From: Palleronia aestuarii
Lineage (GTDB): Bacteria > Pseudomonadota > Alphaproteobacteria > Rhodobacterales > Rhodobacteraceae
DNA length: 57,540 nucleotides
Direction: 5' to 3'
Assembly: GCF_003253995.1 (NCBI RefSeq)
Contig: NZ_QKZL01000022.1
Location: 1-57,540 of the forward strand
This document shows, one piece after another, positions 1 to 9,635 of the stretch. The position numbers were made by a program, and so were the translations under genes. The notes under the pieces were generated by a model, which was not told where the DNA came from, did not search any database, and saw only the letters and a list, made by a program, of their open reading frames with translations. How positions within the stretch are numbered: position 1 is the stretch's first letter; the number at the start of each line of letters is the position of its first letter.

Positions 1-207
1 CGTCGATGGTGTGACCCCGGTGTCGGTCATGTGGAGCTGATAGGCGCGAAGATCCTCCGGCGTCGCCGTGTCGGGTGATCGCCCAAGAAAGGCCGCGAAA
101 TCCTTGATCGCGCGGATATGGGACTTCTGCGCCTTGTCGCCCATCCCGCGGATGCGCATGTCTTCGATCATCCGCTGGCGCAGCGGGGTTGCTCTCTCCT
201 CCTTCAT
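1..207 (-). CDS. Tyrosine-type site-specific integrase, N-terminus only (runs off the window)
   Basis: Reading leftward from ATG at 207, the first 69 residues are visible (MKEERATPLRQRMIED...). The repeated basic helices, DKAQKSHIRAIKDFAAFLG and the TPEDLRAYQLHM stretch match the SAM-like core-binding N-terminus of phage-integrase-type recombinases, of the sort found beside IS91-like elements. The start is fixed by a strong Shine-Dalgarno, AGGAGG, six bases upstream. The catalytic R-H-R-Y domain lies outside the window, so activity cannot be judged. It marks this edge as mobile DNA. Confidence 0.75.
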   Translation of the reverse strand, partial: MKEERATPLRQRMIEDMRIRGMGDKAQKSHIRAIKDFAAFLGRSPDTATPEDLRAYQLHMTDTGVTPST

Positions 208-438
208 GGGAACCTCCTGTCTGATGATTGAGAAGGCCCCAATCGTCAGCCAGGTCGTGCAGATCACGAAATGCGCGCCGCTATGGGCGGCTCACTCCAT
301 CAGCCAAATGCGCCAATGCCGCGGAGCGGCTTCGTCCTTGGGCCGAAACCAGTCCCGCCAGCTGGCATTGCCAGACGACACGCGTGGATACCCGGCGAAA
401 GACATCCTCGATCCAGCGTTGCCGGATGCGGGCCGGAA

Positions 439-647
439 CTACAGCGCAGCGTCGAACGGAGGCCGGCCGCCCTTCTAGCGCGGCGGTCGACCGAGCGCCT
501 TTTGCAGCACAGGCTGAAACATCCCGAAGTCCACCGTCGACGTTAACGTCTCCAGCGGATCGTCCCCCGTCGTCGCGACGGTAGGCTCTGGGCCGAAATC
601 TCCGCCAGCCGGTCCGCGATCGACCAGAACCCCAGCTGACCAGTCAT
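439..647 (-). pseudogene. Decayed IS5-type transposase N-terminus
   Basis: From ATG at 647, preceded by GGAGGTAACGCG, the sequence reads MTGQLGFWSIADRLAEIS. This is the opening I associate with IS5-group transposases. The frame then shifts around position 570. The next frame reads DPLETLTSTVDFGMFQPVLQ, followed by KALGRPPR, a TAG at 475-477, KGGRPPFDAAL and another TAG at 439-441. Two stops and a frameshift in a recognisable transposase show an inactive fragment. The assignment rests on memory of the family opening and the KGGRPP(Y/F)D block. Confidence 0.65.
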
Positions 648-964
648 CGCGTTACCTCCACCTTGTCAGAACAACCGATTACGATTCAGCGCTCAGGGCG
701 AGATTTTCGGAGGTGTTCAGTTTCACCCCCAGGCACGTGATCCTGCGATCTGTGCCGGCGAGAAGCAGATCAACCAGGGAGATCGCGCCCACCACCTCCA
801 CCGCCGTTTCCGGCGCCCGGGCGGAGTCTGGGGGTGACTGGCCTTCACCGTTCCGCAAGTGAATTGGCCAGGGTCCGACCTGGCAGCGCATCCTCTCTCC
901 GAAACTGGCAATCCAAGGGAGGTACGAAAAGCCTCCCCCGTCCATTTCAGGTTTCGCTGCCGGA
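648..964. other. Intergenic region, no gene recognised
   Basis: About 315 bases between the transposase remnant and the chemoreceptor. A minus-strand reading frame of 88 codons exists, but I see no ribosome-binding site or family match for it. It is probably relic DNA. Confidence 0.3.
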
Positions 965-2755
965 TTACCCAGCGTAGCGCTGGAAGTCCGCGTCGGAGAC
1001 CTCTTCGGAGGTAAGATCGAGATTAAGTACGCCCGGCATTTGCGCGCGGGGAGAGTGCTCCGCCTGGGGACTGGCGACGGCGGCGACCTTGGGGGCCTTC
1101 TCAGGACGGGGCGCGGCAGACTTGGAGGCCCCGGCGTCTACCTCAAAGTAGGAGATGACGCCGGTCAGTTGTTCGGACTGGGCGGCAAGCTCCTGACTGG
1201 TAGCGGCGGCCTCTTCGGCGGCGGAGGCGTTCTGCAGGATCACCTGATTCAGTTCGCGGATCGCCTGGTTGATCTGCTCGGCGCCCACGTTCTGCTCCCG
1301 CGTGGAGGCCGAGATCTCGGCCACGAGATCGGCGGTGCGTTGAATGTTCGGGACCAGCGCGTCGAGCATGCGCCCGGCCTCGCCCGAGACTTCCACCGTC
1401 TCTTTCGAGAGCTGGCTGATCTCGGCCGCCGCCTGCTGGCTGCGCTCGGCAAGCTTGCGTACCTCGGAGGCCACCACCGCGAAACCCTTGCCGTGAGTCC
1501 CGGCGCGGGCCGCTTCCACCGCCGCGTTGAGTGCCAGCAGGTCGGTCTGGCGGGCGATCTCTTGGATGATGGTGATGCGTTCGGCAATGGTCTTCATGGC
1601 GTGCAGCGCATTGCCCACCGTCTCGCCAGAGCGACGCGCGTCGTCGGCCGACTGGCCCGCGATCTTCTCGGTCTGGGCCGCGTTGTCGGCGTTCTGGCGG
1701 ATGTTGGCGGTCATCTCCTCGATCGAGGCGGAGGCCTCCTCCACTGCGGAGGCCTGCTGGGTCGAGCCTGCCGAGAGCTGCTCGGCCGTCGCGGACATGT
1801 TCGAGGCCCCGTCGGAGACATGGGTGGCGCTGACGGCCGAGTTCGAGATCACCTCGCGCAGCTTCAGCACCATGTCGCGGAGCGCGATCCCCAAACGGTC
1901 CTCCTCGGAACGCGGCGTCACGTCTACCTTCAGGTCGCCTTTCGAGATCGCTTCGGCTGACCGGCTCATGCCCTTCAGGTCACCCACCATCTTGTCCATG
2001 GCATTGAGCAGATTGCCGATCTCGTCGCGGCTCCTGGTCGAGGCGTCCACATCGAGATTGCCGCGGGCAACTTCCGTGACCACCCGTTCGGCGCGGCGGA
2101 CATTGCGCGAGATCGCCGTTGCCAGGAAGGCCGCGACGGCCAGGCCGATGGCCAGGGCGATGGCGGTCAGGGCGATCATCGTGCGGGTGATGCTGGTTTC
2201 CGTCATCTCGGCGTGGTGCCGCTCCTTGGCCATCTCCTCGGCCAGCAGATCCAGCTCGTGGGAGATGTCCACGAGGACCGTGGCGAAAGCGGCCTCGGCG
2301 GTGCGATAGATCTCGTGGACCTCCTCGGCACCATCCGGCCCGGCGAGCGCTACGGGACGCAGCTGCGCTTCCAGGACGGTATAGGCCTCCCAATCGTCCC
2401 GCAGTTCCTCGAGGACCGCGACCTCCGCCTCGGAGGCCTGGGCCTCCAGCTCGACGAGGAGCGCGTCCACCTCCGTCGCGCCCCGATCGAAAGTCGCGAT
2501 CGCCGCGTCGATCTCGGCAGGATTCCCCCCGACGAGGGCGTCGTCGATATAGGCCAGGACCGCGCGGTCCATCTCCATCATGGTGGCCCGGACCTCCTGC
2601 ATCACGGCGCGCTTCCGGGCGGTCGTATCCACCAGGAGCTCGACGTCGTGTCCGATGGTGCGGATCCCGTGCAGCCCGGTCAGGGCGGTGATTCCGGTCA
2701 GGGCGATCATCACCGCGAAGCCGGCGATGATCTTCGTCTTGATCGTCAGACGCAT
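965..2755 (-). CDS. Methyl-accepting chemotaxis protein
   Basis: Transmembrane chemoreceptor that senses a periplasmic signal and controls CheA. At about 596 residues, the layout is: a first membrane helix at ~5-25 ([19 protein letters not shown]), a periplasmic four-helix-bundle ligand domain to ~185, a second helix ([18 protein letters not shown]), a HAMP linker, then a long coiled-coil signalling domain. The domain contains the hairpin tip [21 protein letters not shown] and Glu/Gln-rich methylation helices. The start is placed at 2755 because the upstream extension is Arg/Pro rich and lacks a membrane segment. No chemotaxis operon is adjacent, so it is an orphan receptor. The ligand is unknown. 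Confidence 0.93.
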   Translation of the reverse strand: MRLTIKTKIIAGFAVMIALTGITALTGLHGIRTIGHDVELLVDTTARKRAVMQEVRATMMEMDRAVLAYIDDALVGGNPAEIDAAIATFDRGATEVDALLVELEAQASEAEVAVLEELRDDWEAYTVLEAQLRPVALAGPDGAEEVHEIYRTAEAAFATVLVDISHELDLLAEEMAKERHHAEMTETSITRTMIALTAIALAIGLAVAAFLATAISRNVRRAERVVTEVARGNLDVDASTRSRDEIGNLLNAMDKMVGDLKGMSRSAEAISKGDLKVDVTPRSEEDRLGIALRDMVLKLREVISNSAVSATHVSDGASNMSATAEQLSAGSTQQASAVEEASASIEEMTANIRQNADNAAQTEKIAGQSADDARRSGETVGNALHAMKTIAERITIIQEIARQTDLLALNAAVEAARAGTHGKGFAVVASEVRKLAERSQQAAAEISQLSKETVEVSGEAGRMLDALVPNIQRTADLVAEISASTREQNVGAEQINQAIRELNQVILQNASAAEEAAATSQELAAQSEQLTGVISYFEVDAGASKSAAPRPEKAPKVAAVASPQAEHSPRAQMPGVLNLDLTSEEVSDADFQRYAG

Positions 2756-3777
2756 TGTTTCGCCTCGCCTCCAAGCCATGGGGAATGAACGGAGCACCGA
2801 CCGACGTGACAGGGGTGGAGGACGTTGGCAGCGCACCTCCCAGGCGGTTATCCAGATGTCGAGTGTCAGCCGAGGAAATGCCGGTTCCGGCTCAGGGTCG
2901 GGGCCAATCAGCGAACCACCCGAGTTTCCCGGCCTTTTGCCGGGCGACAGAGTTTCCGTAGCTGCCGCGTTATCTTGCGGAATTACGGGTTAAATCGGCA
3001 GTTTGAATTAAAGACATCTGAATCTGCTCCGGGTGCGACGGTCTGTCCTTGCCAAATTCCGCGAGAAACCCGCGCGACCTGTCCAAATGGATAGGGTCGG
3101 GAGATCGTCCGGAAAATATCTCAGAAACAATGCAAGCAGGAGTAGAAGTTTGTTCTAGAGCGGACGCTCATCCGACCAGGACGTTCTCGAAGCGACCGAA
3201 GGGGATCGTCTAAAAGGATCAAAAGGTCAGCAAAGCCGCGATCCGTTCGAGATGCTGATCGCAACCGATGCCAAAGACGCGCGGCGCCGGTTCGGAGCCC
3301 TTGCCGGGCAATTGGTGCAGCCGCCGCTCGGATCGTTCCACCTGGTCGTCGGGGGAGTCGATCGATTTCGGTTTCGCTCCCCGTCGGCCCCGATCCGATC
3401 TTTCCGATGCAGAGATCCCGGCTACAGCCGACATTGGAGCGCTATGCAGCGAAAGTCCGCTCGGACCCGCTCAGCCGACCTTGCGTCCTCGCGTCCTCGC
3501 CAACGTTCGCAAGCGCAGCGAATGGCAGGTGTGGTGAAGCTGCGGCGCGGCGTAGGAATGGTGACTGGAAGTCCGCTCTGGGCCGTGAGCGTTGGCGGGA
3601 TCTCCTCGGCGGCCATCTCGGAGCGCCGCGCTGCCGCAAGGCGGCTTCGAGCTCGTTCCACCGAATGATTTACGGTCTTTCGACGTCGGCTTCAGCGATC
3701 CCGCGCTTGACGGAACTCGATTACAACGGCCTGAGGGTGGTACAACAACACTGAAGCGAATGGTCGGGGATGCAGGC
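2756..3777. other. Long intergenic region with one dispersed repeat copy
   Basis: About 1 kb without a convincing gene. Several overlapping frames are open, but all are Arg/Pro/Ser-rich and none has a good ribosome-binding site. It holds the most diverged copy of the ~75-bp repeat (3514-3585). The part near 3000-3160 is less GC-rich than its surroundings. Confidence 0.4.
3514..3585 (+). repeat. Dispersed intergenic repeat, copy 1 (diverged)
   Basis: Starts with the GCGAATGGC block and ends with the CTGGGCCG block shared with copies at 4393, 6216 and 7457. The middle is considerably changed. The homologous flank continues to about 3645 (GCCGCGCTGCCGCA, also at about 4514). Confidence 0.5.
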
Positions 3778-4275
3778 ATGAGTAGAGTTGCGGACGGTAC
3801 ATACATCGTAACGGCCTCCGAGATCGCCAGCATGGAAGGGCTCGCGAAGACGCACTTCCTGAACCCGAACGCCCGCCGGGTGAACAAAAGCCTAGGGGAT
3901 TTAACCGGCCTGACCGGCTTGGGTTTTCATGTCATAGAGGTGGAGCCGGGCCACGAGACAACCGAGCACCACGTCCATCATCATGAAGACGAATGCGTTT
4001 ACGTACTGGATGGAGAAGCGACGGCGGTGATCGGCGAGGAAGAGCATCCGATCGGTCCGGGGGACTTCATCGGCTACCGCAAGGGCGGGTACGCGCATTC
4101 AATCCGCAACACGGGCGACCAAACTTTGCGCTGCATCGTCGTTGGCGAGCGTTTAGCGCACGATGTTGGTGACTACCCACTGCGGGGAAAACGCCTCTAC
4201 CGTAACCGTGGTCTGGCTTGGAACGTCGTCGACCACGATGCGATCAGCGAACCGAAGGCGGGCGCGAAAAAGTAG
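3778..4275 (+). CDS. Cupin-domain protein, function unknown
   Basis: A 165-residue single-domain cupin. Conserved metal-binding motif 1 is seen as HHVHHHEDECVYVLDGE (His, His, Glu) and motif 2 as PGDFIGYRKGGYAHSIRNTG (final His). These suggest a metal-binding beta-barrel of the uncharacterised COG3837-like kind. The C-terminus (YRNRGLAWNVVDHD) resembles relatives of this group. The start at 3778 (MSRVADGTYIVTA) is chosen because upstream codons run into the intergenic repeat; ATG 3760 is an alternative, and neither has a strong ribosome-binding site. Substrate unknown. It stands alone between repeats. Confidence 0.75.
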   Translation: MSRVADGTYIVTASEIASMEGLAKTHFLNPNARRVNKSLGDLTGLTGLGFHVIEVEPGHETTEHHVHHHEDECVYVLDGEATAVIGEEEHPIGPGDFIGYRKGGYAHSIRNTGDQTLRCIVVGERLAHDVGDYPLRGKRLYRNRGLAWNVVDHDAISEPKAGAKK

Positions 4276-4686
4276 AGATCGTCTGCGCCGAGCGGCCGAC
4301 AGGCCTACCCGACGAGAACGGACGTTCGCATCAATCGCGGCGAGTAATCATTCCGTCCCGCAGAGAGTGAGTTCGGGGATGCCTCGATCTCGCGACCGCG
4401 GCGAATGGCCGGTTCGGTGGGCCGCGCCGCGGCATCCAGAGAAGACGTGAACGGCAGCTGTGGGCCGTGAGCATGGGCGAAACCTCATAGGTCGCCATCA
4501 CGTACCGCCGCGCTGCCGCAGGTCCGCTTGGAGCGCTGTTTGCGCTTTCGACAGGCTGCCGCGAAAGGTCACTAACACCCTTGAAGCAAGTCAGTATAGC
4601 TGCGAGGCATGGCATTACGCTTTAATAAAATTAAAAAACTTCCCGATTATTATAGAAGAATTACAAAAATGTAGTATGGGGGATAC
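4276..4686. other. Intergenic, repeat copy 2 then AT-rich promoter region
   Basis: Contains repeat copy 2 (4393-4467), with related sequence to about 4535. An abrupt fall in GC follows after about 4600 (TTTAATAAAATTAAAAAAC). The AT-rich stretch directly precedes the low-GC gene at 4687 and probably carries its promoter. Confidence 0.45.
4393..4467 (+). repeat. Dispersed intergenic repeat, copy 2
   Basis: A 75-bp core beginning CGACCGCGGCGAATGGCCGG and ending TGTGGGCCG. It aligns without gaps to copies 3 (6216-6290) and 4 (7457-7531). Confidence 0.75.
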
Positions 4687-6099
4687 ATGATTCAGCGTAA
4701 ATCATTTTTTTTCTATCGACTGAAAGCTTCAGCAGTTATTTTTTTGCTGTTTGCCGCTCCCGTCTATGCTTTTGCACCGACGCTAGAAGGAGTCGACGAA
4801 TCCTTTGTCCTGAAAATGATGGAGCGGCTAGCTTCAATGGATTGGGTAGACGCTTCGCGTAAAGATGGAGTTGTCTATGCTCTCCCATCTACACGCTACA
4901 GCTACGTAAAGATTGGAGTCTCAAATGAGCGTAATCTTGAAAGTCGGAATCAGCAAACACTGCACAATAACCCCTATGCTAATCTCAGCAAACAGGGGAG
5001 GGTGAAGCATAGATGCGGTGAAAGATTGAGATGTTGGATCCTTGAACAGACAGTCCAGCACCATTTACAACTTGAGGGCAATTGGCTTGCTCCTTCCTTA
5101 GAAACAGAATTCAGTTCGAGGGAGATATACGATATCTCTCCGCATAACGCGCGGATACTTATTATTGCTTACGATAGGGCACTAAAACCCTTCGATAGGT
5201 TTATTTCAAAAGCAGCGAAGGTGATGGAAAAAAGTAAGGTCCGCGCTCCCGCTCTGGCGGCACAACTTGCCAAAAAGAGTGCCGCAAGGTCTGCAGTCTT
5301 GGCACGGCTCGTGAAGTTCGGCAAAATATCGTCTCGACGCGCTGGTTGGGTCGGTGGGATGCTGCTGATTTATGACTTATACGATTACTCGTTCCCCGCC
5401 GAGCAAGATGATTCCGAGCTGAAGCAAATTGCACGGTCTAGAAAGCTTATCCAAGAGGCTGAAGACGAAATTGCCGCGCAAAAGCTCTATACTTGGCTTG
5501 ATGAAATCGGTTCGGAGCTATCTGCGGATTTGTGGGAATGCACATGGGTTGATGACGAGAGGGTCGATGTGCTCGGCAAGGAAATTGGCCGGAGCAGATT
5601 CGAAATTCTGCGCAAGTTTCCGACCTCAGAGTTTGGCTCAATAAGCTGTTCAGAACCGCTTGATCAGCAATGGGATGCCGCGTGGAACGCTAGGTCTATC
5701 GTTTGGTTCAGCGACTTGGATTCAGATCACCCTGATTTGTTTGAAGCATTAACGACTGATCAAACTTACCAGGTGCCCGCAGAACCGAGAGTGTCTGCCG
5801 AAATAGTGCCATCCGTTAGTGACGAAGACTTCCGCAGATATTGTGGATGGGTTTTCAGATTCGGAGCCGAAAGAGTAGTGAATTCTTTAGCGTGGAGGTA
5901 CCGATTTTTTGCCTTGAAGTTGCACGGGTGGCGGCTCGGAATGGGAGCTCTTCAAGATATGCGGGAGGTCAAGGAACTGTTCACAAATTACTACGGCGAG
6001 GCGAAGCGGCTAAACGCTCGTATGGAGTGGCTAGATAACTTCAGTTCACGAATGGTTCGAGCATGTCGACAAGAAGGCGAAGCACGAGGACTGCTATGA
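4687..6099 (+). CDS. Orphan exported protein of unknown function, low-GC gene
   Basis: I do not recognise this 470-residue protein. It begins with a typical Sec signal peptide (KASAVIFLLFAAPVYAFA, cleavage about residue 29). It has one short hydrophobic stretch near 222-233 (WVGGMLLIYDLYDY) in an otherwise soluble, Arg/Trp-rich chain with scattered cysteines. The start ATG follows a GGGGGAT element. Base and codon use (many AT-ending codons) differ sharply from all neighbours, and the gene is bracketed by repeat copies 2 and 3. Both facts suggest recent transfer. Whether it stays in the periplasm or is secreted cannot be told. Confidence 0.7.
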   Translation: MIQRKSFFFYRLKASAVIFLLFAAPVYAFAPTLEGVDESFVLKMMERLASMDWVDASRKDGVVYALPSTRYSYVKIGVSNERNLESRNQQTLHNNPYANLSKQGRVKHRCGERLRCWILEQTVQHHLQLEGNWLAPSLETEFSSREIYDISPHNARILIIAYDRALKPFDRFISKAAKVMEKSKVRAPALAAQLAKKSAARSAVLARLVKFGKISSRRAGWVGGMLLIYDLYDYSFPAEQDDSELKQIARSRKLIQEAEDEIAAQKLYTWLDEIGSELSADLWECTWVDDERVDVLGKEIGRSRFEILRKFPTSEFGSISCSEPLDQQWDAAWNARSIVWFSDLDSDHPDLFEALTTDQTYQVPAEPRVSAEIVPSVSDEDFRRYCGWVFRFGAERVVNSLAWRYRFFALKLHGWRLGMGALQDMREVKELFTNYYGEAKRLNARMEWLDNFSSRMVRACRQEGEARGLL

Positions 6100-6497
6100 A
6101 TACAGCTGTCTCTTAAAACGAGTCCAACCGAGATGAGGCTTAGTGGCAGTTGGTCGCTCAGGGCCGAACGACTGGATTGTCCGCATAGTGTGAGTTCGGC
6201 TGCCGCGATGCTTTGCGACCGCGGCGAATGGCCGGTTCGGCGGGCTGCGCCGCGGCATCGAAAGCGAAGGCGAACGGCAGGTTTGGGCCGCATGCGCTAG
6301 GTGCGATGATGTCCCGAGATGTGGTGTAGCTCACCGCGGGCCTCGCGCTTTCAAGCGGGCCGAGCTGGTCAGTTGCGCTGCGCTGCAGGCAGGCAGAGGT
6401 GGTCGCGAGATTTCGGACCAGTTGCCTCTCGACCCTGCGTCCTAAACGCTGCGTGCTTCGCCCGCTATTGGATGTGGCGGGCGAAGCGCGGTGCCAA
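6100..6497. other. Intergenic, repeat copy 3
   Basis: Holds the 75-bp repeat copy 3 at 6216-6290. No open frame here has a plausible start signal. It separates the low-GC orphan gene from the esterase, which reads toward it. Confidence 0.4.
6216..6290 (+). repeat. Dispersed intergenic repeat, copy 3
   Basis: A 75-bp core (CGACCGCGGCGAATGGCCGG to GTTTGGGCCG), nearly identical to copy 2 over its first 44 bases and the same length. It is followed by a diverged tail. Confidence 0.75.
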
Positions 6498-7259
6498 TCA
6501 ATCAAGTATGGATTTCACCTTCTCCGCGACGCCTCGCCCGATATTCCCGTGGGCTTCGGCCGAGAAATGCACACCATCTATCCCATCGGTTTCGGCTAGG
6601 GTCCCGACATCGAGAAATTCCGCCCCAGCGGCCGCGGCGATGGCCTCGTAATATTGCGGAAGCGCCTGCGTTTTCTCCACGCCCCCGGCGAACCGCTCAG
6701 CGCGACCCTCGGGGAACAGATCCCCGAGCGGGGGCGGTGCCAGTACCAGGATCTCGGGTGTGTGATAGTCCGTGCCGACGCCGCTGCCGGTTTGCTGCAC
6801 GATGTCAACGAGCGCTCCCATCCCAAGGCCGATCCGAAATGGAGACCGGTCGAACTGGACCTTCACGTCATTGGTGCCAAGCATGATCACCACGAGATCG
6901 AGCGGCAGGTGCGATGCGATGATTGGCGACAACGCTTCGGACCCGTCCAACCCTGCACCAGAGATGTGCGGCAAGCTGGGATCGGCAACGTCGGTGGTTC
7001 GCGCGCTCAAGCCTTCTTCGATGATCTCGAAATCATCCCCTAGTTCTGCCTGCATCACGCCCGGCCAGCGAATATCGGCGGGATAGCGTTCGGTCGGGCC
7101 GCTCTCGACGGGAATGTAACCCCAGGTATTGGAATCGCCGTAGATCAGGACGCGTTTGGCCTCTTCTGCTTGTTCTTGATCCTGTGCGTGGACTACCCCC
7201 GCCGAAACAAGCGCAAACGTGGCGATGGCACCTAGAAGTCTACGACGCGTAGTGGACAT
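6498..7259 (-). CDS. SGNH/GDSL-family esterase, exported
   Basis: Hydrolase of the SGNH superfamily (253 residues), probably periplasmic. Residues 1-25 form a signal peptide with an arginine-rich start (TTRRRLLGAIATFALVSAG). The nucleophile block is IYGDSNTWGY, block III is the GTNDV motif, and the catalytic Asp-His pair is in DGIDGVHFS near the end. This is the TesA/arylesterase-like arrangement. The start at 7259 is supported by GGGGAGG 5-11 bases upstream; the longer frame would read through repeat copy 4. Natural substrate unknown. Confidence 0.87.
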   Translation of the reverse strand: MSTTRRRLLGAIATFALVSAGVVHAQDQEQAEEAKRVLIYGDSNTWGYIPVESGPTERYPADIRWPGVMQAELGDDFEIIEEGLSARTTDVADPSLPHISGAGLDGSEALSPIIASHLPLDLVVIMLGTNDVKVQFDRSPFRIGLGMGALVDIVQQTGSGVGTDYHTPEILVLAPPPLGDLFPEGRAERFAGGVEKTQALPQYYEAIAAAAGAEFLDVGTLAETDGIDGVHFSAEAHGNIGRGVAEKVKSILD

Positions 7260-7404
7260 GGTTTTCCTCCCCATTGAGAAACCGAGGTTAGCAGGGTCGC
7301 GGTCCCAGTCCAAATCGTCGATCGGTGGAGGCTGGTCCTGTTCGCCACCTCGGAGTGGTACGATTGACGCTCTGATCCATGAAGTGGCGCACCAAACTGC
7401 GTGA

Positions 7405-7734
7405 TTAGTCAATCGTTTCCTGGGCGGCACCCGAGTGAGGTCGCCATCGCTCTTTGCGGCTGCGGCGAACGGCCAGTTCGGCGGGCCGCGCTGCGGCATC
7501 AAAGCCGGCGTTAAACGGCGGCTCAGGGCCGAGACCAGCCATGAAATCGAACCCGCCGGTTCCGGCGGACGTCGAGGCGCCGGTCGTCGATATTGTCCAG
7601 AGGCCCGGGACCTTCGTCATGGGAGTGAATTCGAACCCGGAGAGACGCGAAGCAAATTCGGGGCCTGCCCGGAATGCCCCGACCCACAGAACCGCACCGC
7701 CGCCGAAGATAAGAAGTTGCCGTCGTGTTGCCAT
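7405..7734 (-). pseudogene. Truncated Tat-signal exported protein running into repeat DNA
   Basis: Starts at ATG 7734 after AAGGAACGAC and reads MATRRQLLIFGGGAVLWVGA. This is a Tat-like leader, followed by a short Phe/Leu/Pro segment (EFTPMTKVPGLWTISTTGAS...FDFMAGL). After about residue 65 the frame is simply translated repeat copy 4 and downstream junk (DAAARPAELAVRRSRKERW). Only the first ~60-65 residues therefore look like a real protein. The leader is intact, so a short exported peptide could still be made. The original function is not recognised. It is divergent from the dsbD operon. Confidence 0.45.
7457..7531 (+). repeat. Dispersed intergenic repeat, copy 4
   Basis: A 75-bp core (CGGCTGCGGCGAACGGCCAG to TCAGGGCCG), aligned without gaps to copies 2 and 3. 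It overlaps and apparently ended the coding part of the Tat-signal gene. Confidence 0.7.
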
Positions 7735-7822
7735 GTCGTTCCTTGTCATCGTTCCAGGCCATTAGTGGCGCGACAGGCTTATCAACACCTTATGGGCGTC
7801 ACTCGGGAAACTGCCCCCTCAT

Positions 7823-7839
7823 CTTAAGTTTGGCATAAG
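7823..7839 (+). promoter_or_regulatory. Candidate PmrA/QseB-type box upstream of dsbD
   Basis: CTTAAG-TTTGG-CATAAG: two hexamers in direct repeat with 11-bp phasing, 23 bases before the dsbD start. It is the weakest of four similar sites in the window (others 13374, 30143, 32215). It fits the YTTAAK-N5-YTTAAK pattern known for PmrA/QseB response regulators. Confidence 0.5.
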
Positions 7840-7862
7840 GTGGCGCCGGCATCGCCGGGGCC

Positions 7863-9635
7863 ATGATACGCTCACACGCACTCCCCGCCCTGGTCGCACT
7901 TCTACTGTCCCTCGCGTCGGGTGTGGCCACCGCGCAGTCCGGCACGCCCTTGCACCCCTCAGAGGCTTTCCGGATCTCCGCGGAAAAGACCGACGACGGG
8001 ACAGTGCTGCACTTCGACATCGAAGAGGGGTACTACCTCTACCGCGAGTATCTTGCCGCGGAAGAACCCGGCGGAGAGATTCCACTCGAGACGATGCCCG
8101 GAACGGTCAAGGAGGACCCGACTTTCGGGCGAATGGAAGTCTACTACGACGAGGCGTCGGCACGACTGCCAGCGTCGGGCGGACCGGTAACGGTAACCTG
8201 GCAAGGCTGTCAGGATGGCGGGATTTGCTATCCTCCGCAGACGGCGTCGCTGAACGAGATCCCCGCTTCAGCGGGCGGTGCCGGAACCGCAGGTGATGCC
8301 TTTGTCGAAGGTGCCGGTGGGCCCACCGCCGTTCAGGAGCCATCGGGCATCCAGCTCGCAGAGGAAGCCGGCCTGGCGGGTCTTGATGGCGGCGCCGGCC
8401 TCGTCGTTCTGACGTTCTTCGGTCTGGGCCTCCTCTTGTCGGTCACGCCCTGTGTGTTTCCCATGTTCCCCATCGTGGCCGGCATGGTCACGGGACAGGG
8501 CAAGGATCTGACCATGGGGCGCGGCATTGCGCTGACCGGGGCCTACGTGATTGCGATGGCGGCGGCGTTCGGCCTTTTGGGCGTCGCGGCGGCGTGGTCC
8601 GGGCAGAACTTGCAGATGGTGCTGCAATCTCCCTGGGCGGTCGGCAGCATCGCGGCGCTCTTCGTCGTCTTCTCGCTCGCCATGTTCGGAGCCTTCGACA
8701 TTGCGCTGCCCGGGGCGCTGACCAGCCGGGTGCAGCGGCTCGGCAGTCGCGGCGGATCGCTTAGCGGAGCGGCGGGACTGGGCTTTACCTCGGCGTTGAT
8801 CATCGGGCCTTGCGTCACCGCGCCGTTGGCCGGCGCGCTCCTCTACATCGCGCGGACGGGCGACGTGTTGCTTGGCGCCGGCGCACTCTTCGCGCTTGGG
8901 CTGGGGCAGGGCATGCCGCTCCTGGCGATCGGAGCCTTCGGGTCGCAGATCCTGCCGCGTGCGGGCGTATGGATGGAGCGCGCCAAGCAGGCGTTCGGCG
9001 TGGTCTTTCTCGGCCTTGCGATCTGGATGATCGGGCGGATCGTTCCCGGGCCGGCGGTCCTGGCGCTCTGGTCCGTGCTCCTGATCGGAACAGGGGTGTT
9101 CCTCGGCGGGCTCGATTGCCCGGCACCGGGCGCCGGCCCGGTTCGGCGCGGGGCGACAAGTCTTGGCGTGCTGGCGCTGCTGGCCGGGGCGCTGCAGGGG
9201 ATCGGCGCGGCGTCCGGAGCGAGCGATCCGCTGCGTCCGCTCGCGGCCTTTGCCGGAGAGGCAGCAGCCGACGATCCCAAGGCGGTGTTTGCCCGGGTTA
9301 CCGACAGGCCGGGGCTGAAGGCGGCGCTTGCCTCCGCAAGCGGTCCCAGCATGGTCTACGTCACCGCCGAGTGGTGTACGTCCTGCCGGGTGATCGAACG
9401 CCATGCCTTGGCCAATCGAGATGTACAGGCGGCCCTGGCGAGCCTTGGAGCGGTCGAGGTGGACGTCTCCAAGTTCACTGAAGAGTCGCAGGCGCTCCTC
9501 GACGAGTTGGGATCGGTGGGACCGCCCACGATGGTGTTCCTCGATGGATCACGGCGCGAGGTGCCGGATACCCGCCTTGTGGGCGAGGTCGGTGCATCCG
9601 AGGTAATGACTTCCCTTGCTGAGATGACCCGATGA
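7863..9635 (+). CDS. dsbD: Thiol:disulfide interchange protein DsbD
   Basis: Carries electrons from cytoplasmic thioredoxin across the inner membrane to periplasmic thiol proteins. All three classical modules are present in 590 residues. There is a signal peptide (1-24) and an N-terminal periplasmic domain with its Cys pair C116/C122 (GCQDGGICYPP). An eight-helix membrane domain follows with C197 (VTPCVFPMFP) and C317 (IGPCVTAP). The C-terminal thioredoxin domain has C505-C508 (EWCTSC). It is first gene of an operon and overlaps the next gene as ATGA. A candidate response-regulator box lies just upstream. The TlpA-like, transpeptidase and DsbA-like products downstream are plausible clients. 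Confidence 0.93.
   Translation: MIRSHALPALVALLLSLASGVATAQSGTPLHPSEAFRISAEKTDDGTVLHFDIEEGYYLYREYLAAEEPGGEIPLETMPGTVKEDPTFGRMEVYYDEASARLPASGGPVTVTWQGCQDGGICYPPQTASLNEIPASAGGAGTAGDAFVEGAGGPTAVQEPSGIQLAEEAGLAGLDGGAGLVVLTFFGLGLLLSVTPCVFPMFPIVAGMVTGQGKDLTMGRGIALTGAYVIAMAAAFGLLGVAAAWSGQNLQMVLQSPWAVGSIAALFVVFSLAMFGAFDIALPGALTSRVQRLGSRGGSLSGAAGLGFTSALIIGPCVTAPLAGALLYIARTGDVLLGAGALFALGLGQGMPLLAIGAFGSQILPRAGVWMERAKQAFGVVFLGLAIWMIGRIVPGPAVLALWSVLLIGTGVFLGGLDCPAPGAGPVRRGATSLGVLALLAGALQGIGAASGASDPLRPLAAFAGEAAADDPKAVFARVTDRPGLKAALASASGPSMVYVTAEWCTSCRVIERHALANRDVQAALASLGAVEVDVSKFTEESQALLDELGSVGPPTMVFLDGSRREVPDTRLVGEVGASEVMTSLAEMTR

Noticed and set aside
1040-1960. Long plus-strand open frame opposite the chemoreceptor
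   Set aside because: GC-rich antisense shadow with Gly/Arg/Leu-biased translation; the minus strand encodes a full, recognisable receptor.
8268-9404. 378-codon minus-strand frame under dsbD
   Set aside because: Translation is Arg/His/Pro low-complexity; dsbD on the plus strand keeps all family motifs.
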